64,000 bases of DNA. Origin: Falciphora oryzae (taxonomy: Eukaryota > Ascomycota > Sordariomycetes > Magnaporthales > Magnaporthaceae). The DNA lies in the NCBI GenBank assembly GCA_000733355.1, contig JNVV01000001.1, forward strand, positions 4,242,069-4,306,068, given 5' to 3'. The position numbers were made by a program, and so were the translations under genes. Numbering within the stretch: the stretch's first letter is position 1; each line of letters begins with the position of its first letter. Of the stretch, positions 1 to 11,134 are shown piece after piece. A model generated the notes under the pieces. The model was not told where the DNA came from, made no database searches, and saw only the letters and a program-made list of their open reading frames with translations.

Positions 1-1359
1 TAACCACCTCGCGGTAAGCTCGTAATATAACCGAATTAGCGGATTAGATTGCTTCTTTTCCTCCAGCGCTACACGCATTATATTAGTGGTCGTTTTCCGG
101 GCAGCCAAGGTCGCCGCCGGGGCTATCGTTCTTACTAACCGCATAGTGGATAGGTAATTTCCAAAAAGGTTGCGGGCGTTTAACTTTGCATCGTCAAACA
201 CCCTATTTAAAAAAGTAAACGGCGCGATCGAAAATACGGATCGATAGGAAATCGAGCTGGATTCCTTCCGTTAAAGGCGGAAATAATAATCCAAGCTAAT
301 CGTTAATTCGCGATTGGCGTATTATATCAGCGCCTTAAGGATATCGTCGCTAAAAATAAAGCTATTAAATTTGACGCTATTAAGCCCTTTATCGCAATTA
401 AAAGTGCTCGAAACGATTTGCGGGGTAATAACGCGAAATAATTTGTATCCGGCCGTCAATTCTGCCTTAAAATATTTCGCTAACGCGTTCTTTACCTCGT
501 TATCCTCTCGGTTTAACCTAACTATACGCGTTATTTTATAAGCCGACGCGAATTCGGCAAAAGCTCCTTCGCAATTAACGCCGGCAAAGGACGTCACGGC
601 AGGTATTGCGAAAGTTAACAGTTTAACGATCGAGCGCGGCTTTACCCAAAGCCTCTTTTCCGGCAACCAAAACGGCTTTATTAAATGCACGGTAACTTTA
701 ACCGATACCCGGATTTGCAAAAGCTTTTCCGCTGCCGGTATCGGTACCGCGGGCGTTACGGGCGCTACGAGCGCGCGAGGCGCTCGAAACGTTAGCGGTG
801 CCCTAAAACGAGGTCTTTTTGCCTTAGGCGTAGGTTGGTCGTCCTCCTTTTTTTTAATCCCCCTTACCGCTTTAAAGCGATTCGTTTGCTAATTAGCGGG
901 TATAGTATCGTCGTTAAAAAAGTCGATCACCGGGTGGGTAAGGTACTGAAAAGGCGGGTAAGACTCGGACTCGTTCGTGTCGGAAGAGGGCGGTAAAAAG
1001 GATAAGTCCGAAGAGATTACCGCAACCTCTGCTGGTTACGCCGGCGCTTTGCCCTTCCCTTTCACAAGCGCCTTTCTTTTTACAAGAGCTCGTTTCCTAG
1101 CCGGCGCTTTTTTGCGTGCCTCTTCGGGTGCTGACTTCTCGGTTTTTGGCACTTCCTCGACTTTAAACTCGGTTTCCGGCGCTTAAACAGCGGGCCCAGC
1201 GACTTCGGAGGTTTACGACGGCGTGCTTTTAAGCTTTAGCTTGATCCTCGGCGTAATTGCCCGGTCCGTTGGCTTTATGATCCGTATAAAGCGTTTCGTC
1301 GGTTTTTAGGCGCTTGCCTCCTTATTAGGCGCTTTACGCTTTTGTCGGGGGTCCGGCAT
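1..1359 (-). pseudogene. RIP-degraded mobile-element ORF, family unassigned
   Basis: A single minus-strand frame can be followed from an ATG at 1359-1357 to the left edge of the window, about 453 codons, without any frameshift. It is broken by seven in-frame stops: six TAA and one TAG. The first is at 1308-1306 and the last two lie near 320 and 250. Each is one C-to-T step from CAA or CAG, and no TGA is present. TpA is plentiful while CpA and TpG are sparse and CpG is kept, which fits repeat-induced point mutation. The decoded product has a proline/lysine-rich N-terminal half (start MPDPRQKRK) and a more hydrophobic C-terminal half, like the first ORF of a retroelement, but I recognise no reverse transcriptase, integrase, transposase or zinc knuckle. 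The element continues beyond the window, so its class is open. Confidence 0.72.
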
Positions 1360-1906
1360 AGCTACGAAACCCGAAAATCAGCAAAAAAAACGTACGTTAC
1401 GGAATTAGGAATCGCTTTATTACTTTAATCGCGTTAATTTTGGTCTTTACTCTAGTATTGCTGCTTTTACAACGCGCGTTGGTTGATCCGGCCAGGCCGT
1501 CACCTCAAAAAACGCGATTTTCACCGCAAAACGAAGGGGGTGGGTGGGAGTGCACCCTGGTCCGTTGGACCCACTGTGGTTTGGTTCTAAACAGACAGTG
1601 GATCACGTCACGCATCACCGACCGTTCCGCCTCCGTAGCCAAGATCCGGCGTTATCCGAGCACGGAACAGAATCAAATGGCTTTAGAATTCATTAATCCG
1701 ATCAGGCTAGTCAGCATCCAGGCTGGCCTTGTTGTTTCATTCTTGCTTTTCTTTTTCCCTCATACTGTTGCTTTTCCTTTAAAGAGCAGCTCGACTGCCG
1801 GCCCAGCCGGCCTGTCAAATCGTCCGCGTTTATCGCTGAGAGTTGCATCAATGCCACGCTACCAGCACCAATCCCATCCTTGGCTTGCGGGCGAAAGCGG
1901 GTGAAA
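1360..1906. other. Intergenic; upstream flank of the formamidase gene
   Basis: No supported gene. The RIP-like composition fades by about 1450. The rest is ordinary GC-moderate sequence that probably holds the promoter and leader of the gene starting at 1907. Open frames here have no recognisable protein character. Confidence 0.6.
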
Positions 1907-2927
1907 ATGGCAATCCGTGCAGAGCTCGATAAGGCAAAAGCTGCCTCCACCACTTACAGCGAGTACAAATACGGCACCCTCAGCGACCTGCAGATTTTGG
2001 GCATCTGGGACTTTCGGCCCGGCGATGCTGAGAGAACCAACGACAGCCATGCTGTCAAGTACTGGGTCGTGTAAGCCTGGGTTCCACCATCCGTCTGCTT
2101 TTTCTTCTTATCTCTCTTGCTGACAATCCTCAATCAAAAGCTTCATCCACGGCGGTGCCTGGCGAGACCCGAGGGTGAGCCTGCGCGCCATCGAGCCGAC
2201 CATAGCCCAACTCGTGGCGTCGCCTGCCCACAGCGCCCGCATCGCTGGCGTCGCCTCCATCGACTATCGTCTCACCGCGCACCCGGACTTCCCGCAGGAC
2301 CCGGCCACCACCCCTCCTGGCCAGCTGCGCGATGCCCGTCACCCGGACCACGTGCGGGACGTGGCCGCCGCCATGACCCTCCTGGCCACTCTGCGCCCGC
2401 TCACCGGGCCCTGCACCCGCTACGTGCTCGCCGGCCACAGTGCCGGCGCCACCCTGGCCCTGCAGCTGCTCATGGGTCCCCGCGCCGACGCCGCTGTCGC
2501 GTCGCCGTCGCTGCTGCCGTTCCCCGCCCCCGCCGCCATCATCGGGTACGAGGGCCTCTACGACCTGCGCAGCATCTGCGCTCGCAAGGGGTACACAATC
2601 CTGTTCGCCCCGCCCTTTGGCGACGACGAGGCCGCCTGGGACCGCGTGAGCCCCGCCCTGCACCGCGGGTTCGCCACCGACTGGGCCGCCTGGGCCGCCG
2701 CCACCGACGCTGCTCAGGGGCGGAAGCGCCTCGTCGTCGTTGCGCAGTCGCCCGAGGACGAGCTTGTCGACATGGACGAGGCGCTCGCCATGGAGGGCGC
2801 GCTACGCGATGACGGCGTGCCCTGTCTGCTGGCCACCGACATCAAAGGTAAGCACAGTGAGGTGCTGGCGAACGGCACCGATGTTGTCAAGGTGCTGGTG
2901 CAGACCCTCGATGCGCTCGAGGCATAG
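1907..2927 (+). CDS. BNA7: N-formylkynurenine formamidase (arylformamidase)
   Basis: Modelled as join(1907..2070, 2141..2927), 316 residues. The 70-nt intron has donor GTAAGC, a CTGAC branch point and acceptor AAAAG, and it splits a valine codon just before the oxyanion-hole motif HGGAW (about residues 58-62). The nucleophile elbow GHSAGA puts the catalytic serine near residue 155; an Asp in the EDELVD stretch (about 262-266) and His 293 in KGKHSEV complete an alpha/beta-hydrolase triad. In this family the enzyme hydrolyses N-formyl-kynurenine to kynurenine plus formate in the tryptophan-to-NAD pathway, in the cytosol. HGGAWRDP is characteristic of the BNA7 group. The start was chosen as the first ATG of the frame; the exon opens with a short unstructured stretch. 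Length is close to filamentous-fungal homologues and somewhat above the yeast protein. Confidence 0.87.
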
Positions 2928-3394
2928 ATACGGGTCGAGTAGATTCACACTCAGACGGTAGGTGTATCGAGCAGATAGAATCGAGAGATGCCTGCTTCCC
3001 TGTCTATCCGTCTGACTGCCTTTCGAGTGGTGTTGATATTATCTAATTACTACCTATATGCCGTATTGATAGGTTGGCGTGCTGTGTATGGACATGTAGC
3101 CAAGTCACCATCGCCCCATTGGTCGTCTCGTCGTCGCGGGATCCTGCCCTTTCCATCGCATATACATGCCCCTTTTTACACTAAACCCGGACCCTGACGC
3201 CGATCGCTTTATCCATAATCCCATAACCATGCTCTAATCCATCCCAGCTCTTGTAACCCAATCCGTTATAACACCATTGAACTCCTTGCTTTTTATCGTC
3301 CCGTCTTGATAAAGACACCCTTCCGTCATTACCACCATCTTTTTTGTTCTTGCACCATTACCCCAGCTCGTACCATTAACACCACTGATGCATA
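2928..3394. other. Convergent 3' flanks, no gene seen
   Basis: This spacer separates the 3' ends of the formamidase (+) and MFS transporter (-) genes. It is AT-richer than the coding sequence around it and contains TATTATC/TAATTA-like stretches that could serve in 3'-end formation for both genes. No ORF with coding character was found. Confidence 0.6.
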
Positions 3395-5120
3395 TTACAC
3401 ACCCAGCACCTCGGTCTTCTTGGCCGCCTTCTCCGCAGCAGCGCTGCTGGGCTTCGTCTTGGACCCCCACGCCACAAGCCCACCGACGACGGCCAGCGAG
3501 CCGGCCCAGATCTGGGCAGGCAGGTACCAGCGGCCGCCGCTGGCATCGACGATGGCCGCAGCCAAGGGCGGGCCAATGAGGGTCGCGAGGCCTGCAAAGG
3601 CGCACAGCATGCCGAAGCGCACGCCGACGCGGCTGGGGTCCGGGGTCAGTGCCACCAGGACGGCGGGCCAGATGCCCTGCGCCGCGCCATTGGCAAGGCC
3701 GAACACGACGGCGAAGGCGTACATGCCCGCGGGTCCCGTCGCGCCCGCCCAGCCGAGGATGGAGACGCCCGTGGTCACGGCGGCGATGATGAACACGCCC
3801 GCCGGACCCAGGCGCTTGTACCGGTCCGCCAAGAAACCCGCCAGGGGCCGCGTCGGGATGCCCAGGGCCGAGTTGATCATGAGAAGCGCCACCGATTGGG
3901 TCGGTGCCATGCCCGCCACGACCTCACCAATTACATTAATCTGTTGTGGCGATTGCATCTTGTGAGTACGTGGACCATCATGTGCAAGGAGACGAACGTG
4001 AGAAGAAGGGCTTTGACTTACGTAGAAGAAAGCAAAGTATAGTGCGACGAAAAAGAGAAACGACGAGACGACGAAGCAGATAAAGGGGATCTCCTTGAGC
4101 GCTCCGACGTCGATGAACGGCTCAGAGCCTTTCTGCTGCTGCTTCTTCTCCTCCACCAGGCGCTGGTGTCGGCGCGGCCGGAGGAGGGCGAGGGCGCAGG
4201 CGCAGAAGGTCAAGGCCACGAACCCTGCGACCCTCATCGCCCAGGCGAAGCCGATGTGCGGCATCAGGTGCTGCACCAGCGCGGGGAACACGATACTTCC
4301 TATGCTTGTGCCCATAGTGGCTGAGGTCATGGCAACACTATGAGGAAGAAGATGGTATGTTAGACTTTTCCCCGTTGTTTCGCTGGAGACAGGTTCGATG
4401 CTGATGTGGGGTACGAGGAATAGGGTAAAGACATGTGGGCGGTGTGGGTGGTGGGTTTACTCACGATCGCTTCGACTCGTCAAAGTACGAGTTGATGACG
4501 GCCAGGGTGGGCGGCGTCAGCATGCCCAACCCCAGGCCCGTGCAGAGGCCCTGGGACAGGAAGATCTGCCACCACACGCCCTGCGCCAGGCTGGCCGTGA
4601 AGGTGCCGAGGGCGACGAGGACGGTGCCGCCAGCGACAGTCGACAGGATGTAGCCGGCGTCGGAGAGACGGCCCGAGACAACACAGAGCAAATAAGCCAG
4701 GAAGCTCTGGACCGCGCCGACCCAAGCCACCTGCGACGCTGGCAGCCCTTGCACCGAGACGTAGTACAGCTGGAACACGCCGAACGTGGCCGGGAAGCCC
4801 CAGCCGACGGCGTTGAGGAGCACGCCGGCGACGACCTGCGACCACGCCGCGAAGCCGCCGTTGGGTGGAGGGTCGATGGCCGCTAGCGTGGCCGACGAGG
4901 AGGCGAATGAAGCATATGAGGTGGGGGAGATGGGGGAGGGTGTGGATGGCGATGGTGACGAGGGCTCGCCGGCGTCATGGCTGTGGATGCTAGGAGGGTA
5001 GGATGGTGTTGGTGTGGCGTCCGAGTCCGAGTCTGCGATGGCCCTGACCTCGACGACCACGCCGACGTCCTTCTTCTCCACGTCTACGGCCTTGGCCGTC
5101 TTGGTGAAGCTGTCGCCCAT
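3395..5120 (-). CDS. MFS transporter of the monocarboxylate (SLC16-like) family
   Basis: Modelled as complement(join(3395..3940, 4022..4337, 4465..5120)), 505 residues. The introns are 127 nt (GTGAGT...CATAG) and 81 nt (GTAAGT...AACAG). Residues 1-80 form a Ser/Pro/Thr-rich cytosolic tail (start MGDSFTKTAK). Then comes the typical first helix block NGGFAAW...GWGFPATFGVFQLYY, followed by about twelve hydrophobic segments. A SGRLSDAG loop after TM2 and a PTRPLAGFLADRYKRLG loop after TM8 are the MFS motif-A positions. The central cytosolic loop (RPRRHQRLVEEKKQQQK) is strongly basic. The family moves monocarboxylates or related small acids across the plasma membrane, but fungal members are often orphan, so the substrate is not predicted. 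An ATG further upstream at 5336 is in frame, but the stretch it adds does not resemble the family N-terminus, so 5120 is preferred. Confidence 0.85.
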
Positions 5121-6317
5121 GTTGGGGAGGGACTGGGCTTGGTGATGCGCTCGAGCAGAACCGCTGCGAAGAGGCGGGATCAAAAGAAGATCAAAGAAGA
5201 AGGCTCGAGATGGGGAGTCAAGATGAGGAAGATGATGATGGTTCTTAATAGGCACCATGCCTGTTGAGACTGGTGGGAGCCCATCTCTCTTTATCCTTCG
5301 GCCATCCTCCTCCCCAACATCGCCCTGATACCTCATCGGGTACTGACTTTTTTTTTTTTTCTCGCCGTCGCTCCTACCACCCCCTCGATGTTCTGCTCTT
5401 CACCCCCCTGAGCCCGTTCTCGGCCCACACTAGGTGTATATCGGCTGTGTGTTTCGAGACCAGCACGAGTCCCGACTTTTTTCGTTCCCCCACATTTGTT
5501 TTTCCAAGGCCAGGCCAGACCAGGGGGCAGACTCGGGGCAGTGTGCCGCCGCCGGCCAACGGATGACCACTGCATTTTCCGCTTCGTACCCTCCTTGCGC
5601 CTCCACATCGCTCCATGATGGCTTCACAGGGAAGGAGCTGGCGAGAAAACAGCGGTGCTGCCGAAGCGGATCTTTTGGGGCGTCGTGCACCTTCCTGCCT
5701 GCCTGTCCACGCCCTTTCCTCCCTCCTTCTTCCTTCACTCTTTCATTTCTTTTCCCTGCGAGTCGGTCGGTGGGAAGGCTCTCACATCCCTGCTCTCCAC
5801 AACCATCTACCTCGGCCGCCGTTAGGCAAAAAGCCGGCTCACGGGCTGGCCTGCTCCATCACGAATTTCCGGAGGGCTGTCGCGCTTGAGCTAGGGGAAA
5901 CAACACGCTCAACCCTGTTCGTCCTCTCCCCTGGTCTGGCCGCTATTTCTGTTCCTCCCACCCTCCCGTACCGATCTCGCAATCCTGATGCAGGTGATGC
6001 GCACACCGGTTCGACGAAATGAAGGTGGGAGGGGGGACGGGGAAGGGCGAAAGGGAGAGGTGACGGGGCCATCATCCGTTCGCGGGATGCGCGTCCACGT
6101 CTCTCATGGCTCCTCCCACCATCTTTTGGCGGCACAGATGCAGGTGCGAAAAGAAGGGAAGAAGGCTGGAGCAAAGCACGCAGCGGGTAGCAGCTGATGG
6201 TGACAAAGCGGGCGCTTCTCGGTAGCAGCACAAGAGGTCACGAGAGTCGAAAAAAAAAAGGGGACCAAACCACCAACAGAGCAGGGGGGGCGAGCTCATG
6301 CCTCACCGGTCCGCCTG

Positions 6318-6339
6318 CCGCCGCCGCCGCCGCCGCCGC
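6318..6339. repeat. (CCG)n microsatellite
   Basis: About seven perfect CCG units in non-coding DNA upstream of the MFS transporter, followed by CAACAA. Confidence 0.9.
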
Positions 6340-9300
6340 AACAACGAGATGGAAAGGGCAGAGGTGAAGGAGGGAGTCACAGGAAGGAAAAAGGGCCCTT
6401 CCCTGAAAATAGAAACGCGTGTGCTGTTTCTAGCAGTATTCTCCACATGGGCTAGCTGAGGCCCCAGCGCCAGGCCGAAGCTTTCCTTTCCCTGGACCTT
6501 GCCGCTCCACCCAAAAGCGGTTTCTTTCCCCGAAATTTTTTTTTCCTAGGTTTCTCTCCCCGTGTCCCCTCTCACAATTATCATTTCCCGTCTGACACTC
6601 CTCCCTGATCTTCCCTTCTGGCCCGGTCTGGACTTTCTCGGCCTTTGGCGCGCGGACACTACGGCATGTTATGGGGCTAACGCCCTCCACTCCCCAGCAG
6701 CAGGGGGCGTGGCTGTTGGAGAAACCTGAGAGGAGCCGCCTGCCCGGCACGGGAAAGACAGCCCATCAGATATGCCCGATATCGCGAGGGGTGTAGCCGC
6801 AAGCAGGCGTACCTGGCCAGAGCTCGCAGCCCGACCCAAAAACCTACCATCAACCCACCCCCACCGGCCTGCACCAGGGGTACTAGTAAGGTACGGAATT
6901 CAGCCCGTGCTCTCATCCGCTTCCCTCCCCTGCTCGGTATGCTGTACCCGGGTCGCACGCCAGCGTGTGTAAATGCCGAATGGGGGAAATTCTGGAGGCA
7001 GGCGGAGCTAGCGTGGGCAAGCGCAAAGCCGACACTGACGACGAGAAAAAGGCGTGATAGTGCGAAAGGATGGAATTTCCGTTTGGGCATCGCCGCAATG
7101 CCTGATCCCCACATGCACGCCAGGCCGAAAGCTCCGTGGACGCTAAAAAGAGAAAGGTTCCTAACGCACGTAGAAGGGAAGATGGGATGCATGTCAAAAT
7201 GGAAGGGGAAAAAAAAGTCTAGGTGGCATGGAAGTTAGGTGTAGTCACCTACGCGCCACCCGACTTACGAGCGGGCTGACATGGCGACCTTGTTTTTACG
7301 TTGCTGGTGTTGGTTGGTTTGCTTAGATGGTCGGTATAGGCGTGGACGCGCACGCCTATTGAAACACCTCACCTCACATATTCTTTCCCATCTTCTCCAG
7401 CAAAGCAAGCCGCCAAGGTGCTACACGTATCTATCTCCCCTCGTCCTCCCTTCCCTCCTACAGCCGGGATGTTGTCTCCGGCAAGGCCTTCCGTCCCGCT
7501 CAGGCAAGACCGATACGCATTGGTTTGTTTCGGCATTCCGTGATGACTAGGTAGGTAGAAAACCAAAAAGCGCGGTGTGCGCCTGGGTCGTACCCAACAT
7601 GCATGGCCTTCCCTCGGTCCGCCCGGGTATACAGTACTCCTCTCACGGACGAGCAGCCGTGGACAAATCGTCTGGCCACGCGGGATCCTCCCACCTTCAC
7701 GATGTGGAGCAAAGTAGCTCAGGTCCCCTGCTGGGGGTTTGGGGGCGTGCGACCAGCGCGTCGCCCATGTGTAGTCATGGTGGAGAAGGCCTTGGGCCTC
7801 GACCCTTCCATATGTCGCATCGGCTATCGAAAACGAAACCTTGTGACTGATTGGAATTTGGAAGCGGGAGGGCGAAAAGTGGGCGGGAAAAATCAGCTTT
7901 GCTGTCAAGCAGGCAAGAGGCCATGAGTAAGTGCTGGTGGGAGGGAAAAGGGTAAAGGGAAGGGGAGAAAAATTGATGCTGGCGCATGGTCTAGGTGAGG
8001 TGGTGGTTCATGTTGTGTCGCGGCGGTCAGTGTTGGGTGGGTGGGCTGTCTGCGAACCGCCGGATCAAAAAAAAGGAAAGCAGCAAAATACCAAGGGTCT
8101 GGTCTGCCGGGTGGATGGGGCTGCTAGGGCTGCCCATTGTGTGGTGGTGGTGATGGATGGGAATGTGACAGCCCGGCTTGCTTGCTTCCCTCGCAAAAAA
8201 TAAGGTGCATCCCGTTCCGCGCGCGCGAACCTACCAACGTTTTGATATCCCGACATGTTCCAAGGTCACATTCCAAGGAACAAATGGAAGGAAAAGGCGA
8301 ATGGAAGCAGCGAATTGGCCAGGAACCAAACAGCATGAGAGCAGCCGGGACCCACCTTCCCAAGACGGATAGTAGCGAAAACGCACAGACGCGTTTTTCT
8401 CAAGAAGGTGCAGGTGCAGGTGCCTTATTTCCTCAGGAACCAGTGCAGATTCGGTCCAATGGCCTGTCGCGCGCCAAGCGAAGCAGCCAGCCTCTCGGGA
8501 TGATGACGTAACGGCAGCCAACGACCACTGACGACCCCTCCTTTTTTTTTTTTCTGCCGCTGTCGCAAAAGCAGCATCCCGACAACACAAGGTACGTACC
8601 CCTTCATCCCCCCCAATCAGAGCGCATCGCAAAAAATGGCGTTCCGGACCAAACAAAACGATCGCAGCAGCACACGGACCCAACCTTTTTTTTTTTCTTG
8701 GGGACGACGATTCGGCGCGCGGGAAAGCGACCGACAACTGACTGGCTGCCCCGCCAAAACCGAAAAGGGTAGCAGAGCCCGCTAGTCCCAAATAGGAATA
8801 GCCGACCGGCACTTTAAGTTGACGTGAGGCAAAAGAGCACACCCCGCGAGCGCGAAGCTGTCGTCGCCGCGCACGACGTCTTGGTAGATTGTGATCGAAG
8901 CGGCATTTGACGAATGCGCCTCTATCTTGTGATGCTGGCTTTTTTGTTCTTTTTTCTCTCCGGTAAACGTGCGTATAATGCCAAGCCGAGCTGTATTAAC
9001 TTGGATATTTCATGATGACTGCTGCTGGGCGACATGAGCGGTCGGCTGCCCTTCCCCGTTTCCAGGCGAACCTTTGAATGCGGATGGACAAGGTGAGCCT
9101 CTCGTCCCAATGCGCCGTCTGCCAGTCTGCCACATCGTGAGCTCGGCTCCGCGGTTGGGAAGAGGAGAATGAGAGCCCCAAAGGGCGTGCGCACGCCGCG
9201 CACGTTCCCAGCTCCATTGATCCTCGGGGACCTGGAGGCCAAGGCCGGGACAACCGGGGCTAGCCGCCGACAACGGACGCAATGCGGGGGGTTTGGCTCG

Positions 9301-10349
9301 TGTCAGCGTCAAGCTGGCACCGGCCAATTAATATGGGGCTTGGCGCGCGAAAAAGAGGCGACACGACCGGGCTTGTTTCCCATTCGACTCTTGTTGTGTG
9401 TACCAAAGTTTGGGTCTGGAACGTTCAAAAATCAAGATCCAGAAAAAACGAGAATGTCGGTGTGTGCCCACACACTTCACGCGCATAAGTTAGCACGTTG
9501 TAGGTACCGTACTTTCCAGGATCTCCTCGCGATATCCACAACTACCCGATTTCCCCGTCGGGGCACACCAACAACCGAGTCGCCTCCTCGGTCCGTCGCA
9601 GGTGGTGGCGGGCGAAGGCGAGGCGCCCGCCAAAAGCACGCATCCAAATGTTGCGATAGTCATAAAAACCCGCGTGACGTCCCCCGTGGACACGTATCCC
9701 GGTCTCTCCAACCACCCCGACCCGACCTCTTCCCCTTTTTGGTCTGCATGGATGTTCAAATCGTGTTGTTATTTGTCTTTTCTCTCTCTCACTCACTCTC
9801 CTACACGTCCTCTCTCACGCTCACACGACGCACGCCCTCTTCCCGCACACTCGCACACGCGTGCTGTCTCTCTCGTGCTACAATCGATCCGAAGCGGACT
9901 CGAAAATATCATCTCTCCTGCGGCGCTTAGCAAAAAAAGAAAAAAAAAAAAAAAAAAAGACAAGGAAAATACGAACATTCACAGACGGAGAAAGCAGCAA
10001 ACAGACACACAAAAAAAGACAAGCCAGCTGACACGGGAAAGCAAACAAGTAGATGAAGAGATAACACGAGGAAATAGAAAAATAAAAGAAGAAAAAAACA
10101 GGGAGGAAGAAACCCAAGCGATATATCTCCCAAAACCCGCCGGAAAACCCTTCCTTTCTCTTCCCGCTTTCCCCAGAGAATTCTTTTGCCCTCTGATCCA
10201 CAACTGCCTGTCCAGGGGAGTCAGTCTGAACGCAGCAAACCGCCCGGATTTTGTGTCTTTTGAGGGGAAGAAAACACAGCCTTCCCCCAAAAAGCACCCC
10301 TTGTCGCCGCCAACGAGCAGCCTCCTACCCACCAGGAAATCGACATGAC

Positions 10350-10560
10350 TGAGCAATCTTTGTAGCTACCAATGCCTGCTGAAGTCGTCCCGCCGGTAAT
10401 GATGTTTTTGGTTTCGTCGACTTGGACAGTTCCAAAGTCCAATGGCTTGCCGCGCTCGAAACAACCATCGTAGTCAGGCCCCAGGGCCCAACCGGTCCCG
10501 ACGAACACCGTAGTGTCGCCAACCTTTCCCACACTCCGCGAGTACGCCCTTTGCAAGAAC
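10350..10560 (-). other. Coding-like stretch of unknown identity
   Basis: On the minus strand a frame of about 70 codons reads with a protein-like composition (for example VGDTTVFVGTGWALGPDY and later KNIITGGTTSAG). It has no homopolymer bias and a fair share of G/C third positions, unlike its low-complexity surroundings. It lies inside a longer chance-open frame (10221-11027) that is otherwise unconvincing. A GTAGGA donor-like site follows a Trp-Trp pair near 10330. I cannot name a family or find a start codon with flanking exons. It could be an exon of an unmodelled gene, a gene relic, or chance. Confidence 0.25.
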
Positions 10561-11134
10561 CAAAACTTCTTTTCGAGAGAAAAGAAAAAGAAGAAACCTG
10601 AGCAATAAAAAAACAGAGACGAACATGACCAGAGAAAAAAAAAGTGTTCGCCAGCGCCCAAAAACAATGATCCCATCCCGTGATTTGTGGTTATAAAGGA
10701 GTGGAATGATATCTGTAAGCGGCAGATATCGCCATTACATCCACTGGTAAACACAACTAACGCCTTGGCTCCGAAAGCAAGTATCTCGAGAGCAACAGCA
10801 AGAAACGGACACGGGTAACAGATAGAGAAACGAGCCGAGGGGAAAACCAGACTCTCAACTTTTTTGATGGCTCGACGAAGCCACGACAGCTGTCGTGAAC
10901 CGCGATCCGGCGAGGACATCCCCTCCCAATCCCCGCCATGTGGTGGCCGCGTTCCACGACGCCCAGTTCCGACACCCTCTTCTTCAATTTTTTTTTTCTG
11001 ATACTTTCTTGATTTCCCGAATATCATGGAAGATCCGACTACTTCAAGACAAGTCCAGCCAGCACGGTTGGCTGGAGAACAAGTCTATCCAAAGAGAGGC
11101 GACGCATGAAGAGGAAACGGCTCCCGGAAGCCGC

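Larger units (their letters stand above)
5121..11134. other. About 6 kb without a supported gene
   Basis: This lies between the 5' end of the MFS gene and the 3' end of the Zn2Cys6 gene. The content is pyrimidine/purine-skewed runs, poly-T near 5349, a CCG run near 6318-6339, CT/CA-rich leader-like sequence around 9770-9900 and an A-rich stretch at 9932-10100. These look like promoter or transcribed leader or trailer DNA. Many frames stay open by chance because of GC content, but none shows family motifs or continuous codon bias. One short minus-strand stretch (10350-10560) looks more coding-like and is listed separately. Confidence 0.6.
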
